Source: Bacteroidales bacterium (lineage in GTDB: Bacteria; Bacteroidota; Bacteroidia; Bacteroidales; UBA932). From it: a stretch of 56,020 nucleotides of DNA. Positions within the stretch are counted from its first letter, which is position 1. Every line of letters begins with the position of its first letter. The position numbers and the translations under genes were made by a program. The notes beneath the pieces are model-generated. The model was not told the DNA's origin, ran no database searches, and saw nothing but the letters and a program-made list of their open reading frames with translations. Below, piece after piece: positions 25,701-34,934 of the stretch. Where the stretch lies: NCBI GenBank assembly GCA_017615615.1, contig JAFZZW010000062.1:1-56020 (forward strand), read 5' to 3'.

Positions 25701-26759
25701 TTAGTCTAACGGAGTGATCTTGTCGACGTCGATGGTAACCTTCACATCCTTGGGGATCTTGGCGCCGTCAACTGCGGCGGTAAGGGTAAGGGTGAGGTCC
25801 GCGGTCTCGATATCGCTGACCTTCTTGCCGGAATTGTCAGTAACGGTTACGATGACGGTGCTCGTGACAGGATTGCCGGTGCTGCCGGCCTTGGCAGCCT
25901 TGTCGGCAACGGCAGTGATGCCGTCGGCGTTCTTGGCGGATGCAAGAATATCGAAAGGAAGCGTGTTGGTCACGTTGAGGGTGATCGCGTACTTGTTGAA
26001 GGTGTACTCGCTGAGCCTGTCGAGATGGACGTTAAGATCGTGGAAAGTCTGATGGATGGTGATCGTGGTGCCCTTGGGGAAGCTCAGGAGAGCGCAGTAC
26101 TTGGCATTGATCTCAATCTGGCCGTTTTCTCCGGCAGGAGCCGCAGCCTTGGTCTTTGAAGGGCTGAAAGTGATACCGGAAATCTCGATGGACTGGAAAG
26201 GCTTGCCGAAATTATTTGCCTTCATATCGGGCACTACGACGATATCGTCGGGATTGTCGAGGGTGGGAAGGTTGTTGTTGATATCGTCCTTGGAATACAG
26301 GATTTTTGTCTCGCCTCCGGCAGGGATGATGACAGGGGGTAGAGCGGCCATAGTGGCAGCGTCAACCTTCAGCGATGCTTCCATTTCTACGGGGGTGTCG
26401 GCAGGATTCTTTACAGAGATGAGAATACCGGCGATTTCCGGGGCTTCGCCGTTCTCGGGCTTGGAGATCTCGGGGAGATCCTTGCCGGAAATGACGAGGG
26501 ATTCGGGAACGAGGCTCTTGGGCTTGGCATAATCCATTGCGAAGATGATGCTTTTTTCTGCGGGAGCTTCAACAGTGAGGTCACCCTGGGGATTGACGCT
26601 CGCATACTTGTTGTCTTTGAGGCCGATAAATTCGTCGGCGGCAACATTGCTGGTCTCGTTGACCTTAACGTCCTGCTCCTTGAATGTGTTTTTGAAAAGG
26701 TCGCAGGATACAGTCATTGCAAGTAACGCAACGCTCGCGAGAATGAGGGATTTTTTCAT
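25701..26759 (-). CDS. exported lipoprotein of unknown function
   Basis: This 352-residue protein starts at MKKSLILASVALLAMTVSC, giving lipidated Cys19. The longer open frame from 26828 is not needed and crosses the promoter box. The mature part is predicted to be beta-rich and full of Ala/Val/Thr/Asp, possibly several Ig-like or jelly-roll modules. I know no family. It is followed by the barrel gene 20 bp later, so it may be its partner at the outer membrane. Confidence 0.7.
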   Translation of the reverse strand: MKKSLILASVALLAMTVSCDLFKNTFKEQDVKVNETSNVAADEFIGLKDNKYASVNPQGDLTVEAPAEKSIIFAMDYAKPKSLVPESLVISGKDLPEISKPENGEAPEIAGILISVKNPADTPVEMEASLKVDAATMAALPPVIIPAGGETKILYSKDDINNNLPTLDNPDDIVVVPDMKANNFGKPFQSIEISGITFSPSKTKAAAPAGENGQIEINAKYCALLSFPKGTTITIHQTFHDLNVHLDRLSEYTFNKYAITLNVTNTLPFDILASAKNADGITAVADKAAKAGSTGNPVTSTVIVTVTDNSGKKVSDIETADLTLTLTAAVDGAKIPKDVKVTIDVDKITPLD

Positions 26760-26825
26760 TGTGTTAGAGGTATTTGGATTAAACAATAATATCGCCTTCA
26801 AGTATGCTAACCTACATACAGAATA

Positions 26826-26855
26826 CAAATATAATAAAATCTTGCGTCCGTCAAA
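26826..26855 (-). promoter_or_regulatory. promoter of the lipoprotein-barrel operon
   Basis: On the minus strand: TTTG (26855-26852), an 18-nt spacer, TATATTTG (26833-26826). The leader to the ATG at 26759 would be about 60 nt. Confidence 0.55.
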
Positions 26856-26979
26856 GCATTTTTTGTTTTTTTAACGAAAGTGCCTGCCCTGGGCTATTGT
26901 TACACAATTTATATTATGTTAACATAGGTATATTGAAGGCACTTCCCCTGCCGACAGAAAACACTAAATGTTTTTTTAT

Positions 26980-26987
26980 TATATTTG
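26980..26987 (+). promoter_or_regulatory. -7 promoter box of rlmD (leaderless)
   Basis: TATATTTG ends 2 nt before ATG 26990 and 5 nt before the second ATG 26993. No clear -33 box was found. The position argues that the ORF really starts here and not at 26804. Confidence 0.5.
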
Positions 26988-26989
26988 CA

Positions 26990-28432
26990 ATGATGTCCAG
27001 AAACAAACCGCTCGATATAGTCCTTCACGACGTCGTCATCGAGAGTCTTGCCGCCGAAGGCAAGGCGCTCTCGCACGTACGCCTCGAGGAAGATCCCGAC
27101 GACACTCCCGGCCGTGTGCTGTTCGTGGAATTCGCCGTTCCAGGAGACGTCGTTGACGTACGGGTCACCAGAAAGAAAAAAAGCTTTCTGGAAGGCCGCA
27201 TCATACGTATCAGCAAGCCGTCCGACCAGCGTCTGAGTCCGTTCTGCAGCCATTTCGGCACCTGCGGAGGCTGCCGCTGGCAACCCTTGCCTTACGAAAT
27301 CCAGCTGGCCGCCAAGCAGCGTCAGGTATATGATCAGCTGACCAGAATCGGCCATCTGCAAGTCCCCGAACTCTCCCCTATCATCGGCTCGTCCCGCACG
27401 GTAGAATACCGTAACAAATTGGAATTCAGCGCATCAAACAAGCGTTGGATACTCGCCGGCGAGGATCCTGCCGCACTGTCCGAGAGCGAGCGATGCGGAC
27501 TTGGCTTCCACGTCGGCAAGTTCTTCGACAAAGTCCTCGACATAGACCATTGCCATCTCCAGCGCGAGCCGTCCAATGCCCTGCGCCTTTTCATAAAAGA
27601 CTACGCAATACGTAACCGCCTGAGTTTCTATGACATACGTGAGAATCACGGAGTTCTCAGGAACATGTTCGTCCGCACTACCGACGACGGCCAGGTGATG
27701 CTGATAATCTGCTTCGGCGAAGACTCCCCCGCCATCCCCGGGCTTCTGGAAGCCATAGTCAGGGAATTCCCGGACCTTACCTCCCTTTATTACGTAATCA
27801 ACACCAAGGGCAACGACAGCATCTCCGACCAGGAATGCCTTCTGTACCACGGCCAGGATGCCATTTACGAAAAAATGGAAGGCCTCCGCTTCCGCATCGG
27901 CCCCAAGTCTTTCTATCAGACCAACACCCTTCAGGCCCTGGAATTGTACAGGAAGGCCCGCGAATTCGCCGGCCTTACCGGAAATGAGATCGTCTATGAC
28001 CTTTATACCGGCACAGGCACCATCGCGCAGTTCGTCAGTTCCCGTGCCGCACGTGTTATCGGAATAGAGTACGTCCCCGAGGCCATAGAGGACGCCCGTG
28101 AAAACGCCCGCGCCAATTCTATAGACAACTGCGAGTTCTACGCCGGAGACATGAAGGACATCCTGACCGATTCCTTCATAGAACAGCACGGCAGGCCGGA
28201 CGTGATAATAGTCGACCCGCCCAGGGCCGGCATGCACCCCGACGTCGTAGAAACCATACTCAGGGCCGCTCCGCGCCGCATCGTATATGTTAGCTGCAAC
28301 CCCGCGTCCCAGGCCAGGGACATTGCCCTTATGGCGCATAAATACACGATTACGGCGGTGCAGCCCGTGGATATGTTCCCGCACACCATGCACGTAGAAA
28401 ACATTTGCAAACTCGATTATAATGCTGACTGA
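26990..28432 (+). CDS. rlmD: 23S rRNA uracil-C5 methyltransferase (RlmD/TrmA family)
   Basis: This 480-residue protein has a TRAM-like N-terminal domain, an Fe-S cluster motif Cys86-x5-Cys92-x2-Cys95, and a Rossmann methyltransferase domain with YDLYTGTGTIAQF. Catalytic Cys436 lies in YVSCNPAS. It methylates a uridine at C5 in 23S rRNA using S-adenosylmethionine; the exact site (1939 or 747) cannot be told from sequence alone. It overlaps the exchanger gene by 11 bp. Confidence 0.9.
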   Translation: MMSRNKPLDIVLHDVVIESLAAEGKALSHVRLEEDPDDTPGRVLFVEFAVPGDVVDVRVTRKKKSFLEGRIIRISKPSDQRLSPFCSHFGTCGGCRWQPLPYEIQLAAKQRQVYDQLTRIGHLQVPELSPIIGSSRTVEYRNKLEFSASNKRWILAGEDPAALSESERCGLGFHVGKFFDKVLDIDHCHLQREPSNALRLFIKDYAIRNRLSFYDIRENHGVLRNMFVRTTDDGQVMLIICFGEDSPAIPGLLEAIVREFPDLTSLYYVINTKGNDSISDQECLLYHGQDAIYEKMEGLRFRIGPKSFYQTNTLQALELYRKAREFAGLTGNEIVYDLYTGTGTIAQFVSSRAARVIGIEYVPEAIEDARENARANSIDNCEFYAGDMKDILTDSFIEQHGRPDVIIVDPPRAGMHPDVVETILRAAPRRIVYVSCNPASQARDIALMAHKYTITAVQPVDMFPHTMHVENICKLDYNAD

Positions 28433-29381
28433 CATTCTTCTGCTCCTGCTTGGACTTTCCCTCATAGTCCTCGGCGCCGAGTGGCTGGTTGACGGAGCCT
28501 CGGCCATCGCCCGCAAGCTCAATGTCAGCGAATTCGTCATCGGACTCACCATCGTAGGCTTCGGCACCTCCTGCCCGGAGCTTGTCGTCAGCCTCACAGG
28601 CGCCTTTGCCGGCAATTCCGACATTTCTATCGGCAACGTCCTCGGCTCCAACATTTTCAACACCCTTCTCATCCTCGGTACCACGGCGCTGATATCCCCT
28701 ATCGCCATCACTGCCGCCAACCGCAAGAGGGACATTCCGGTTACCCTGCTTGTCACCGTCCTGCTGATTGTCTGCGGTATGAGCCACACCCTTTTCAAAC
28801 TCGGCCCTGAAGACAATTTAACAAGAATCGAAGGTGTTGTATTTCTGATACTTTTCGCAATTTATATATATTCTTGCTTCAAGACAGACAAGGGCGCCGT
28901 ACAAGAGGACGAGCCGGCAAAGGAGAGGACCGCCCCGGTCGCGGCCGTCCTCACGCTCCTTGGCCTCGCCGGCCTGGTTGCAGGCGGTCACTGGTTCGTC
29001 AATTCAGCCGTGCGGATCGCAAGCGCCCTGGGTGTCAGCGACAAGTTCATCGCCATTACCCTTCTGGCCGGCGGCACTTCCCTGCCGGAACTGGCTGCCT
29101 GCATAGTTGCAGCCGCCAGGAAAAAGGGTCAGCTGGCACTTGGCAACATCCTCGGATCCAACATTTTCAACATACTGCTCATTCTGGGAGCAGCCGCCAC
29201 GGTCTCCCCTATTTCGCTTGGGAGGATTTCCCTTGTCGATGTGGGAACCGTCCTGCTGAGCGTCATTCTGGTCATGCTCAGCTCCTTTACTTTCAAGAAG
29301 AACGAAATCGACCGGTGGGAAGGAGCACTCTTCGTGGCCGCTTTCACGGCCTACTATGTCTGGCTGTTCATAAACCTCTGA
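28422..29381 (+). CDS. Na+/Ca2+ exchanger (YrbG/CaCA family)
   Basis: This 319-residue membrane protein has about ten helices in two inverted halves. Each half has the alpha-repeat: GFGTSCPE with GNVLGSNIFN at 48-80, and GGTSLPE with GNILGSNIFN in the second half. Such proteins exchange Na+ (or H+) for Ca2+ across the inner membrane. It overlaps rlmD, and cysteate synthase follows 4 bp later. In this genome it would draw on the same Na+ gradient as the V-ATPase (inference). Confidence 0.9.
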   Translation: MLTDILLLLLGLSLIVLGAEWLVDGASAIARKLNVSEFVIGLTIVGFGTSCPELVVSLTGAFAGNSDISIGNVLGSNIFNTLLILGTTALISPIAITAANRKRDIPVTLLVTVLLIVCGMSHTLFKLGPEDNLTRIEGVVFLILFAIYIYSCFKTDKGAVQEDEPAKERTAPVAAVLTLLGLAGLVAGGHWFVNSAVRIASALGVSDKFIAITLLAGGTSLPELAACIVAAARKKGQLALGNILGSNIFNILLILGAAATVSPISLGRISLVDVGTVLLSVILVMLSSFTFKKNEIDRWEGALFVAAFTAYYVWLFINL

Positions 29382-29385
29382 CAAC

Positions 29386-30678
29386 ATGCAGTTTCTCAAG
29401 TTCAAGCCCACCGTATATCAACTGGAAAACGCCAGTACCGGCCACCTGTTCGAGGATGACGGATGGGCCATGTCCGACCCTTTATCACCAGAACCCTCCC
29501 TAATCCGCGCGGTGTACTCCGAAAAACAGTTCCAGCCAAGGCCGGAACTCGGCGGCCTGTACAGATACGCCGGCTGGCTGCCCATAAAGCGCACGCTCCG
29601 CGGCTCGGCTGCACCCGTCACGTACAAATCGAAAGGCCTTGCCAGATTCCTGGGCCTAAATAATCTGTACATCACCTTTTCCGGCTGGGTCCCGAAGATC
29701 GGAGCCAGGATGAAGACATGTTCCTTCAAGGAAACGGAGGCCTATTCGGTATGCGCCAGGATAGACAGGAACGAGAAACGCACCCTCATAGTCCAGTCCG
29801 CGGGCAATACCGCAAGGGCTTTCGCCCAGGTTTGTTCCGACAACGGCATTCCCGTAGTCATCTGCATTCCGGAGGACAACAAACACGACCTCTGGTTCCA
29901 CCGCCGCCTGAACAGATGCGTCAAGGTCATCGCGGTCCCCCACGGCTGCGATTATTTCGACGCTATAACCCTTGGAGAGAAACTCGCCGCCAGCCCGTCA
30001 TTCTTCCTTGAGGGCGGAGCGAAGAACATCGCCAGGCGCGACGGCATGGGAACCACCATACTGAGCTTCGTGGAAAAAGCGGGACGCATTCCCGACGTAT
30101 ACTTCCAGGCGGTAGGTTCCGGCACCGGAGCCATAGCCGCGTGGGAGAATGCGGAGAGGCTTGCGGCCGACGGCCGTTTCGGCGAGAACAGAATGCGCGT
30201 TTTCGTATCCCAGAACTCCCCTTTCACCCTCATATACGACTCGTGGAAAGCCTGTTCGAGGGGCCTTGCCGAACTGTCGCCCGAGGTCGGAAGGCGCAAT
30301 GCGGAAGTCATCCTCGCCAAAGTCCTTTCGAACCGCAAACCACCCTACAGCATTGCCGGAGGGCTGTACGACGTCCTTGTCAAGAGTCGCGGAGACGTCT
30401 ATCTCGCATCCAACGACGACATCGTATACTGGCTGCTTCAATTCCGCAACCTCGAGGGTTACGACCTCCTTCCCGCAGCATGCGTAGCGGTTTCTTCCCT
30501 TGCCCGGTCAGTGCAGGAAGGCGCCGTCGGCAAAGACGACCTGATAATGCTCAATTGCACCGGAGGCGGTATTCTGGGTTCCATGAAACGAGGCTGCGTC
30601 CCCAAGGAGCCCGACCTCGTGCTTAGCCCGGATCTTCCCGCGGAAGAGATCGTCAAGCGCGTAAGTGAAATCCTCTAG
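29386..30678 (+). CDS. cysteate synthase
   Basis: This 430-residue PLP enzyme is related to threonine synthase and matches cysteate synthase, which makes L-cysteate from phosphoserine and sulfite. Key blocks are YITFSGWVPKIGA, KTCSFKETEAYSVC with PLP Lys115, SAGNTARAFAQVC, EGGAKNIARRDGMGTT and VSQNSPF. Methanogens use cysteate for coenzyme M; Bacteroidota such as Alistipes use it for sulfonolipids, the likely role here. No other pathway gene lies in the window. Its stop codon shares CTAG with the stop of the convergent gene. Confidence 0.88.
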   Translation: MQFLKFKPTVYQLENASTGHLFEDDGWAMSDPLSPEPSLIRAVYSEKQFQPRPELGGLYRYAGWLPIKRTLRGSAAPVTYKSKGLARFLGLNNLYITFSGWVPKIGARMKTCSFKETEAYSVCARIDRNEKRTLIVQSAGNTARAFAQVCSDNGIPVVICIPEDNKHDLWFHRRLNRCVKVIAVPHGCDYFDAITLGEKLAASPSFFLEGGAKNIARRDGMGTTILSFVEKAGRIPDVYFQAVGSGTGAIAAWENAERLAADGRFGENRMRVFVSQNSPFTLIYDSWKACSRGLAELSPEVGRRNAEVILAKVLSNRKPPYSIAGGLYDVLVKSRGDVYLASNDDIVYWLLQFRNLEGYDLLPAACVAVSSLARSVQEGAVGKDDLIMLNCTGGGILGSMKRGCVPKEPDLVLSPDLPAEEIVKRVSEIL

Positions 30679-31277
30679 AAGTTGATTGCGGCGCTGAGGT
30701 TCAGTCCCCAGTATTCGGAATAGTTGCTGACTATCTTGTCGGGAAAGATATAGGCGCCGGTATCGGGGTCCGAAAGGATGTCGTGGTCGAGCGTAAGGTT
30801 GAACGACAGCAGGAAATCGACGCTGATATGCTTGTAAACCTTGAACCGGCGGCCGGCTCCGAGGTTCAGCCTTGCGGAGGTTTCCCGCAGCGTGGCGGTC
30901 GGGAATGTGGCGGCCAGGCCTGCATGGGTGATCAAACCGTTCTCTTCCAGGCCGGACGGGCACCAGCGGGCCCTGAGCTCCACCGGAATCATCCAGCGAT
31001 GCGAATAAACTCCCAGAAGCCCCGAATAGACCGAAAGGTTGACTGTCCCTGACAAATCAAGGCCGGCGCCCGCAAGGACGCTTCCGTTGGAATAGTACCA
31101 CCATTCTGCGTCATTGTCTATTATCCTGGAGCCGGCGCTGTATATGTAGTTATATTGGTATGTGCGCAGAATGGTTCCCGTGTAGCCCCACTCCAGGCCG
31201 AAAGAAGGCTTGGGCTTCCATGCCATGAGGACGGACGCCTGCAGGATCAGGACAACGGTCAGAAGGAGCTTTTTCAT
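30675..31277 (-). CDS. predicted outer-membrane barrel protein
   Basis: This 200-residue protein starts at MKKLLLTVVLILQASVLMA, a good signal peptide; the longer frame from 31325 is unlikely. The mature part has alternating beta strands, many Tyr/Trp/Gly, and ends in NF, like a small outer-membrane barrel. The family is unknown. Its start overlaps the stop of the upstream barrel-like gene (ATGA), so the two are probably co-made. Confidence 0.65.
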   Translation of the reverse strand: MKKLLLTVVLILQASVLMAWKPKPSFGLEWGYTGTILRTYQYNYIYSAGSRIIDNDAEWWYYSNGSVLAGAGLDLSGTVNLSVYSGLLGVYSHRWMIPVELRARWCPSGLEENGLITHAGLAATFPTATLRETSARLNLGAGRRFKVYKHISVDFLLSFNLTLDHDILSDPDTGAYIFPDKIVSNYSEYWGLNLSAAINF

Positions 31278-31855
31278 CACAGACGGAACAATATGGTAAT
31301 CTGGGGATAGAGCAGCTGCATCCATCCGTTGTTGTAAATGCTGAGACTGGGGGCGAAATAACCGTTCTCCTTTTCGTTGCGGCGGATATGGACTCCAAGG
31401 TCGCCGGCGAAGGAAAGGTCCAGGGACACGGCGCCGCCGAAGTCGAAACGGCAGCCGGCGTCGGCGCTCAGGGCCGCCACGACGCCTTCGTTATCGGCCA
31501 TGAGGGAAACGAGGTCGATGCCGCGCCCCTTGTCGTGGTCTCGGACAAAGCCGGCAGTGATTCCGGGGCCGGCATAAAAGGTGAAGCCTACATCTCCGTT
31601 TGACTTGCGGCCGATGACATACTGGCGGGATACATTGAACCTCAGGCCCGGATTGGAACAACGGCTTGTGGCGACTCCGTAGATGTCGACGAAAGCGGTG
31701 GCGGTATGGAAAACCCCGTTTGATTCCGGCAGGCGCACCGTGGCGCCTATGCCCTTCAACGAGCTGAAAAGGCCCACGGATTCCTGCCCCTGCAGGCGCA
31801 GCGGAAGCAGGCCCAGCAAGACAAGCAAGAGGACGGTATGAATCCTGCTGTACAC
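31277..31855 (-). CDS. predicted outer-membrane protein, GTG start
   Basis: I propose a GTG start at 31855, giving 192 residues with a hydrophobic signal segment (TVLLLVLLGLLPL) right at the N-terminus. The ATG at 31966 would put about 37 unrelated residues before the signal and cross the divergent promoter (31876-31907). The mature part is Gly-rich beta strand, ending LFRL, resembling an outer-membrane barrel. It is coupled to the next small barrel gene. Confidence 0.6.
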   Translation of the reverse strand: MYSRIHTVLLLVLLGLLPLRLQGQESVGLFSSLKGIGATVRLPESNGVFHTATAFVDIYGVATSRCSNPGLRFNVSRQYVIGRKSNGDVGFTFYAGPGITAGFVRDHDKGRGIDLVSLMADNEGVVAALSADAGCRFDFGGAVSLDLSFAGDLGVHIRRNEKENGYFAPSLSIYNNGWMQLLYPQITILFRL

Positions 31856-31875
31856 CTTACGAAGGTACAGAAAAC

Positions 31876-31907
31876 TTTGATTATATCCAATAAAAAGTCT
31901 ATCTTCG
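31876..31907 (+). promoter_or_regulatory. promoter of the GNAT-rarA-rfbC operon
   Basis: TTTG at 31876-31879, 20 nt, then TATCTTCG at 31900-31907, one mismatch from TAnnTTTG. The leader to the ATG at 31946 is about 30 nt. Confidence 0.55.
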
Positions 31908-31945
31908 CAGTTGCAAGTACTGCCATAACAATAATTGCCAAGCCT

Positions 31946-33082
31946 ATGCCTATCGAAATCAGACAAGTGGAGTCCAGAAGAGACCTGCGGGCCTTCGTCA
32001 ATTTCCCTGAAACATTATACAAGGACAACGAATTCTACGTCCCGCCCCTGGTGTTCGACCAGATGGACACGCTGGACCAGAAAAAAGGCGCAGCACAGGA
32101 ATTCTGCAAATCGGCGTTGTACATGGCCTACAAGGATGGCAAGCCCGTCGGGCGCGTCGCCGCCATCGTAAATTTCAAGGCAAACGAGCAATGGAACCAC
32201 AAGGAGGTACGCTTCGGCTGGCTCGATTTTGTCGACGACCCTGAAGTCTCCGGCGCCCTTATGGAAAAGGTTTACGAATTCGGCAGGCAGTACGGCATGG
32301 AATCCGTCGTAGGCCCTCTTGGATTCACCGACTTCGACCCGGAAGGCATACTGATTGCCGGATACGACCGCCTCAATACCATGGCGCTCATCTACAACTA
32401 TCCGTATTACAACGACCACATGGAGCGCATGGGATTCGAGAAGGATACCGACTGGGTGGAATACAAACTCTTCATGAAAGAAAGGCTGCCCGAGCGCCTG
32501 GAGAGGATAGCCAAGATTGTCCAGCAGCGCACCAACGTCCATGTCAAGCCCCTCACCCGCAAGATCATACGCAAGGAAGACTACGGAACCAAGGTCTTCA
32601 AACTCGTCAACGAGTGCTACAAAGACCTGTATAACTTCACCGTCCTTCCGGACCACATGGCAAAGAAATACCTCGATTTCTACCTCAGCATACTGGATCT
32701 GCGGTACCTCATCATGCTCGAGAACGACAAGGACGAGCTCGTAGCCTTCGGCATAACGATGCCTTCCATCGCCCGCGCGCTCCAGAAGAGCCGCGGCAAG
32801 CTCTTCCCCTTCGGCTGGTGGCACCTGCTGAAGTCCATGTTCCTCAAGCATGAGGAAGGCGTGGAAATGCTGCTTATCGGAGTGCGGCCCGACTACCAGA
32901 ACACCGGAATCAATTCCCTGCTGTTCTACTACCTCTTCCCCTTCTTCCAGAAACAGGGTGTCCAGTGGGCGGAGACGAACGCCGTACTGGAGACCAACGT
33001 AAAGAACCAGGGCCAGATGGAGCAGTTCGCCCACGAATGCGTCAAGCGTCGCCGTTCCTACATCAAGAAACTTGAATACTGA
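31946..33082 (+). CDS. GNAT-like acyl/acetyltransferase
   Basis: This 378-residue protein starts at MPIEIRQVESRRDLRAF; the frame open from 31838 crosses the promoter. The C-terminal part shows the acyl-CoA loop of GNAT enzymes (GVRPDYQNTGINSLL, near residue 314). The central part contains VVGPLGFTDFDPEGIL. I do not know the substrate. It precedes rarA by 5 bp. Confidence 0.72.
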   Translation: MPIEIRQVESRRDLRAFVNFPETLYKDNEFYVPPLVFDQMDTLDQKKGAAQEFCKSALYMAYKDGKPVGRVAAIVNFKANEQWNHKEVRFGWLDFVDDPEVSGALMEKVYEFGRQYGMESVVGPLGFTDFDPEGILIAGYDRLNTMALIYNYPYYNDHMERMGFEKDTDWVEYKLFMKERLPERLERIAKIVQQRTNVHVKPLTRKIIRKEDYGTKVFKLVNECYKDLYNFTVLPDHMAKKYLDFYLSILDLRYLIMLENDKDELVAFGITMPSIARALQKSRGKLFPFGWWHLLKSMFLKHEEGVEMLLIGVRPDYQNTGINSLLFYYLFPFFQKQGVQWAETNAVLETNVKNQGQMEQFAHECVKRRRSYIKKLEY

Positions 33083-33087
33083 TAAGC

Positions 33088-34389
33088 GTGACCGCCGCCC
33101 CGTCTTCCATACCCCTGCCCGAAAGGATGCGTCCCTATACACTGTCCGATTATGTCGGCCAGCGGCATCTGGTAGGCCCGGGATGCATACTCCGCAACAT
33201 GATAGACAGCGGCAACCTGTCTTCTTTCATACTTTGGGGGCCTCCGGGTGTCGGCAAGACCACTCTTGCGAGCATCATCGCGCGTACCCTCGACCGCGAG
33301 TTCTATACCCTCTCCGCGGTCAGTTCCGGGGTGAAGGATGTCCGGGACGTGATAGACAAGGCAAAGAACAAGTCCCTTTTCTCGTCCGCATCCGCCCCCG
33401 TGCTTTTCATCGATGAGATACACCGTTTCAACAAGGCTCAGCAGGACGCGCTCCTCGGGGCTGTCGAATCAGGCACGGTCGTGCTCATCGGCGCTACTAC
33501 CGAAAATCCCTCATTCGAGGTCATCTCGCCCCTTCTGTCACGCTGTCAGGTTTTTGTATTAAAGTCACTTGGAGCCGACGACCTCAAGTTATTATTGAAC
33601 CGGGCCCTCACAACTGACCCCATCCTCCTGGAGAAGCACGTAGTCATCTCCGAGTCAGACGCCCTCCTCCGCCAGAGCGGCGGTGACGCACGCAAGCTTC
33701 TCAACATCCTGGAAATAGTCGTAGATTCCACCAGGCCCTCCCCCGAAGGCACGGTGGTCATCGACAACAAGGCGGTAACGACCTGCCTCCAGGAGAATAT
33801 GGCCATATACGACAAGGACGGAGAGATGCATTACGACATCATTTCCGCCTTCATCAAGTCCGTGCGGGGGTCGGATCCCAACGCCGCCGTTTACTGGATG
33901 GCGCGCATGCTGTCCGGCGGAGAAGACCCTCTGTTCATAGCGCGAAGGCTATGCATACTCGCCGCGGAAGATATAGGACTGGCCAATCCCAACGCACTCC
34001 TTATGGCGGATGCCACTTTCCGCATCGTCCACTCGATAGGTATGCCGGAGGCCCGTATTCCGCTCAGCGAGTGCGCCGTTTATCTGGCGTCGTCGCCCAA
34101 AAGCAATTCTGCCATAATAGCAATAGACGGTGCCATGGCAGCCGTGCAGGAAGACAAAACGGCCCCTGTCCCGCTGTATCTCCGCAATGCTCCCACCTCG
34201 CTGATGAAAGAGCTGGGTTATGCCGACGGCTACCTGTATGCCCACGATTTCAAGGGTAACTTCGTCGACCAGGAATTCATGCCGGAAAGCATGAGAGGAA
34301 GAGTCTTTTACTCCCCCCAGGCCAATCCGCAGGAGGATAAGCTGAAGTCGTATCTGCTAGCCTGCTGGCCCAAGTATTATACAAAGTAA
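33088..34389 (+). CDS. rarA: replication-associated recombination ATPase RarA
   Basis: This 433-residue AAA+ ATPase acts at stalled replication forks. Walker A is GPPGVGKTT, Walker B DEIHRFNKAQQDALLG, and sensor 1 IGATTENPSFE. The C-terminal half is the typical tetramerisation region (SAFIKSVRGSDPNAAVYWMARM). The start is a GTG 5 bp after the GNAT stop, and it keeps the usual PLPERMRP opening. Its TAA shares one base with the ATG of rfbC. Confidence 0.95.
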   Translation: MTAAPSSIPLPERMRPYTLSDYVGQRHLVGPGCILRNMIDSGNLSSFILWGPPGVGKTTLASIIARTLDREFYTLSAVSSGVKDVRDVIDKAKNKSLFSSASAPVLFIDEIHRFNKAQQDALLGAVESGTVVLIGATTENPSFEVISPLLSRCQVFVLKSLGADDLKLLLNRALTTDPILLEKHVVISESDALLRQSGGDARKLLNILEIVVDSTRPSPEGTVVIDNKAVTTCLQENMAIYDKDGEMHYDIISAFIKSVRGSDPNAAVYWMARMLSGGEDPLFIARRLCILAAEDIGLANPNALLMADATFRIVHSIGMPEARIPLSECAVYLASSPKSNSAIIAIDGAMAAVQEDKTAPVPLYLRNAPTSLMKELGYADGYLYAHDFKGNFVDQEFMPESMRGRVFYSPQANPQEDKLKSYLLACWPKYYTK

Positions 34390-34934
34390 TGAACGTAATC
34401 AAAACAACCATCCCCGGTCTGCTCATACTCGAGCCCCGCGTTTTCAAGGATTCGAGAGGCTATTTCCTCGAGTCATTTTCCAAAAGGGTTTTCGAGGAAC
34501 TTGTGGGCCCCGTCACTTTTGTCCAGGACAACGAGAGCCGCTCGGTAAAGGGTGTCGTACGCGGGCTGCATTTCCAGAAGCCGCCCTACTCTCAGGCCAA
34601 GCTGGTGCGCTGCACCCGCGGGCGCGTGCTCGACGTGGTTGTCGATATACGTAAGGGGTCTGCCACGTTCGGCAAGAGTTTCAGCGCCATCCTGAGCGAG
34701 GAGAATCATCTCCAGATCTTCATTCCCAAGGGATTCGCCCACGGTTTTTCCGTCTTGAGCGACGTCGCCGTCTTCCAGTACCTGTGCGACGAATACTACC
34801 ATCCCGAAGCCGAAGCGGGCATCAGCGCGCTCGACCCTTCACTGGGCATCGACTGGCTTATTCCGGAAGAAGAAATGATAATGTCCGACAAGGACCGGGG
34901 CCGCTCCTGCCTCACGCCGGAAGACGCAATCTGA
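34389..34934 (+). CDS. rfbC: dTDP-4-dehydrorhamnose 3,5-epimerase
   Basis: This 181-residue cupin enzyme makes dTDP-L-rhamnose precursors for surface glycans. The active-site His61 lies in RGLHFQKPP, followed by VVDIRKGSATFGK and FIPKGFAHGFSVLSD. It is separated from the other rhamnose genes, which are not in this window. The 3' end overlaps the convergent yggS-like gene by 23 bp. Confidence 0.94.
   Translation: MNVIKTTIPGLLILEPRVFKDSRGYFLESFSKRVFEELVGPVTFVQDNESRSVKGVVRGLHFQKPPYSQAKLVRCTRGRVLDVVVDIRKGSATFGKSFSAILSEENHLQIFIPKGFAHGFSVLSDVAVFQYLCDEYYHPEAEAGISALDPSLGIDWLIPEEEMIMSDKDRGRSCLTPEDAI

Noticed and set aside
26804-26989. N-terminal extension of rlmD
   Set aside because: The promoter box at 26980-26987 lies inside it, and the family starts near the ATG at 26990 or 26993.
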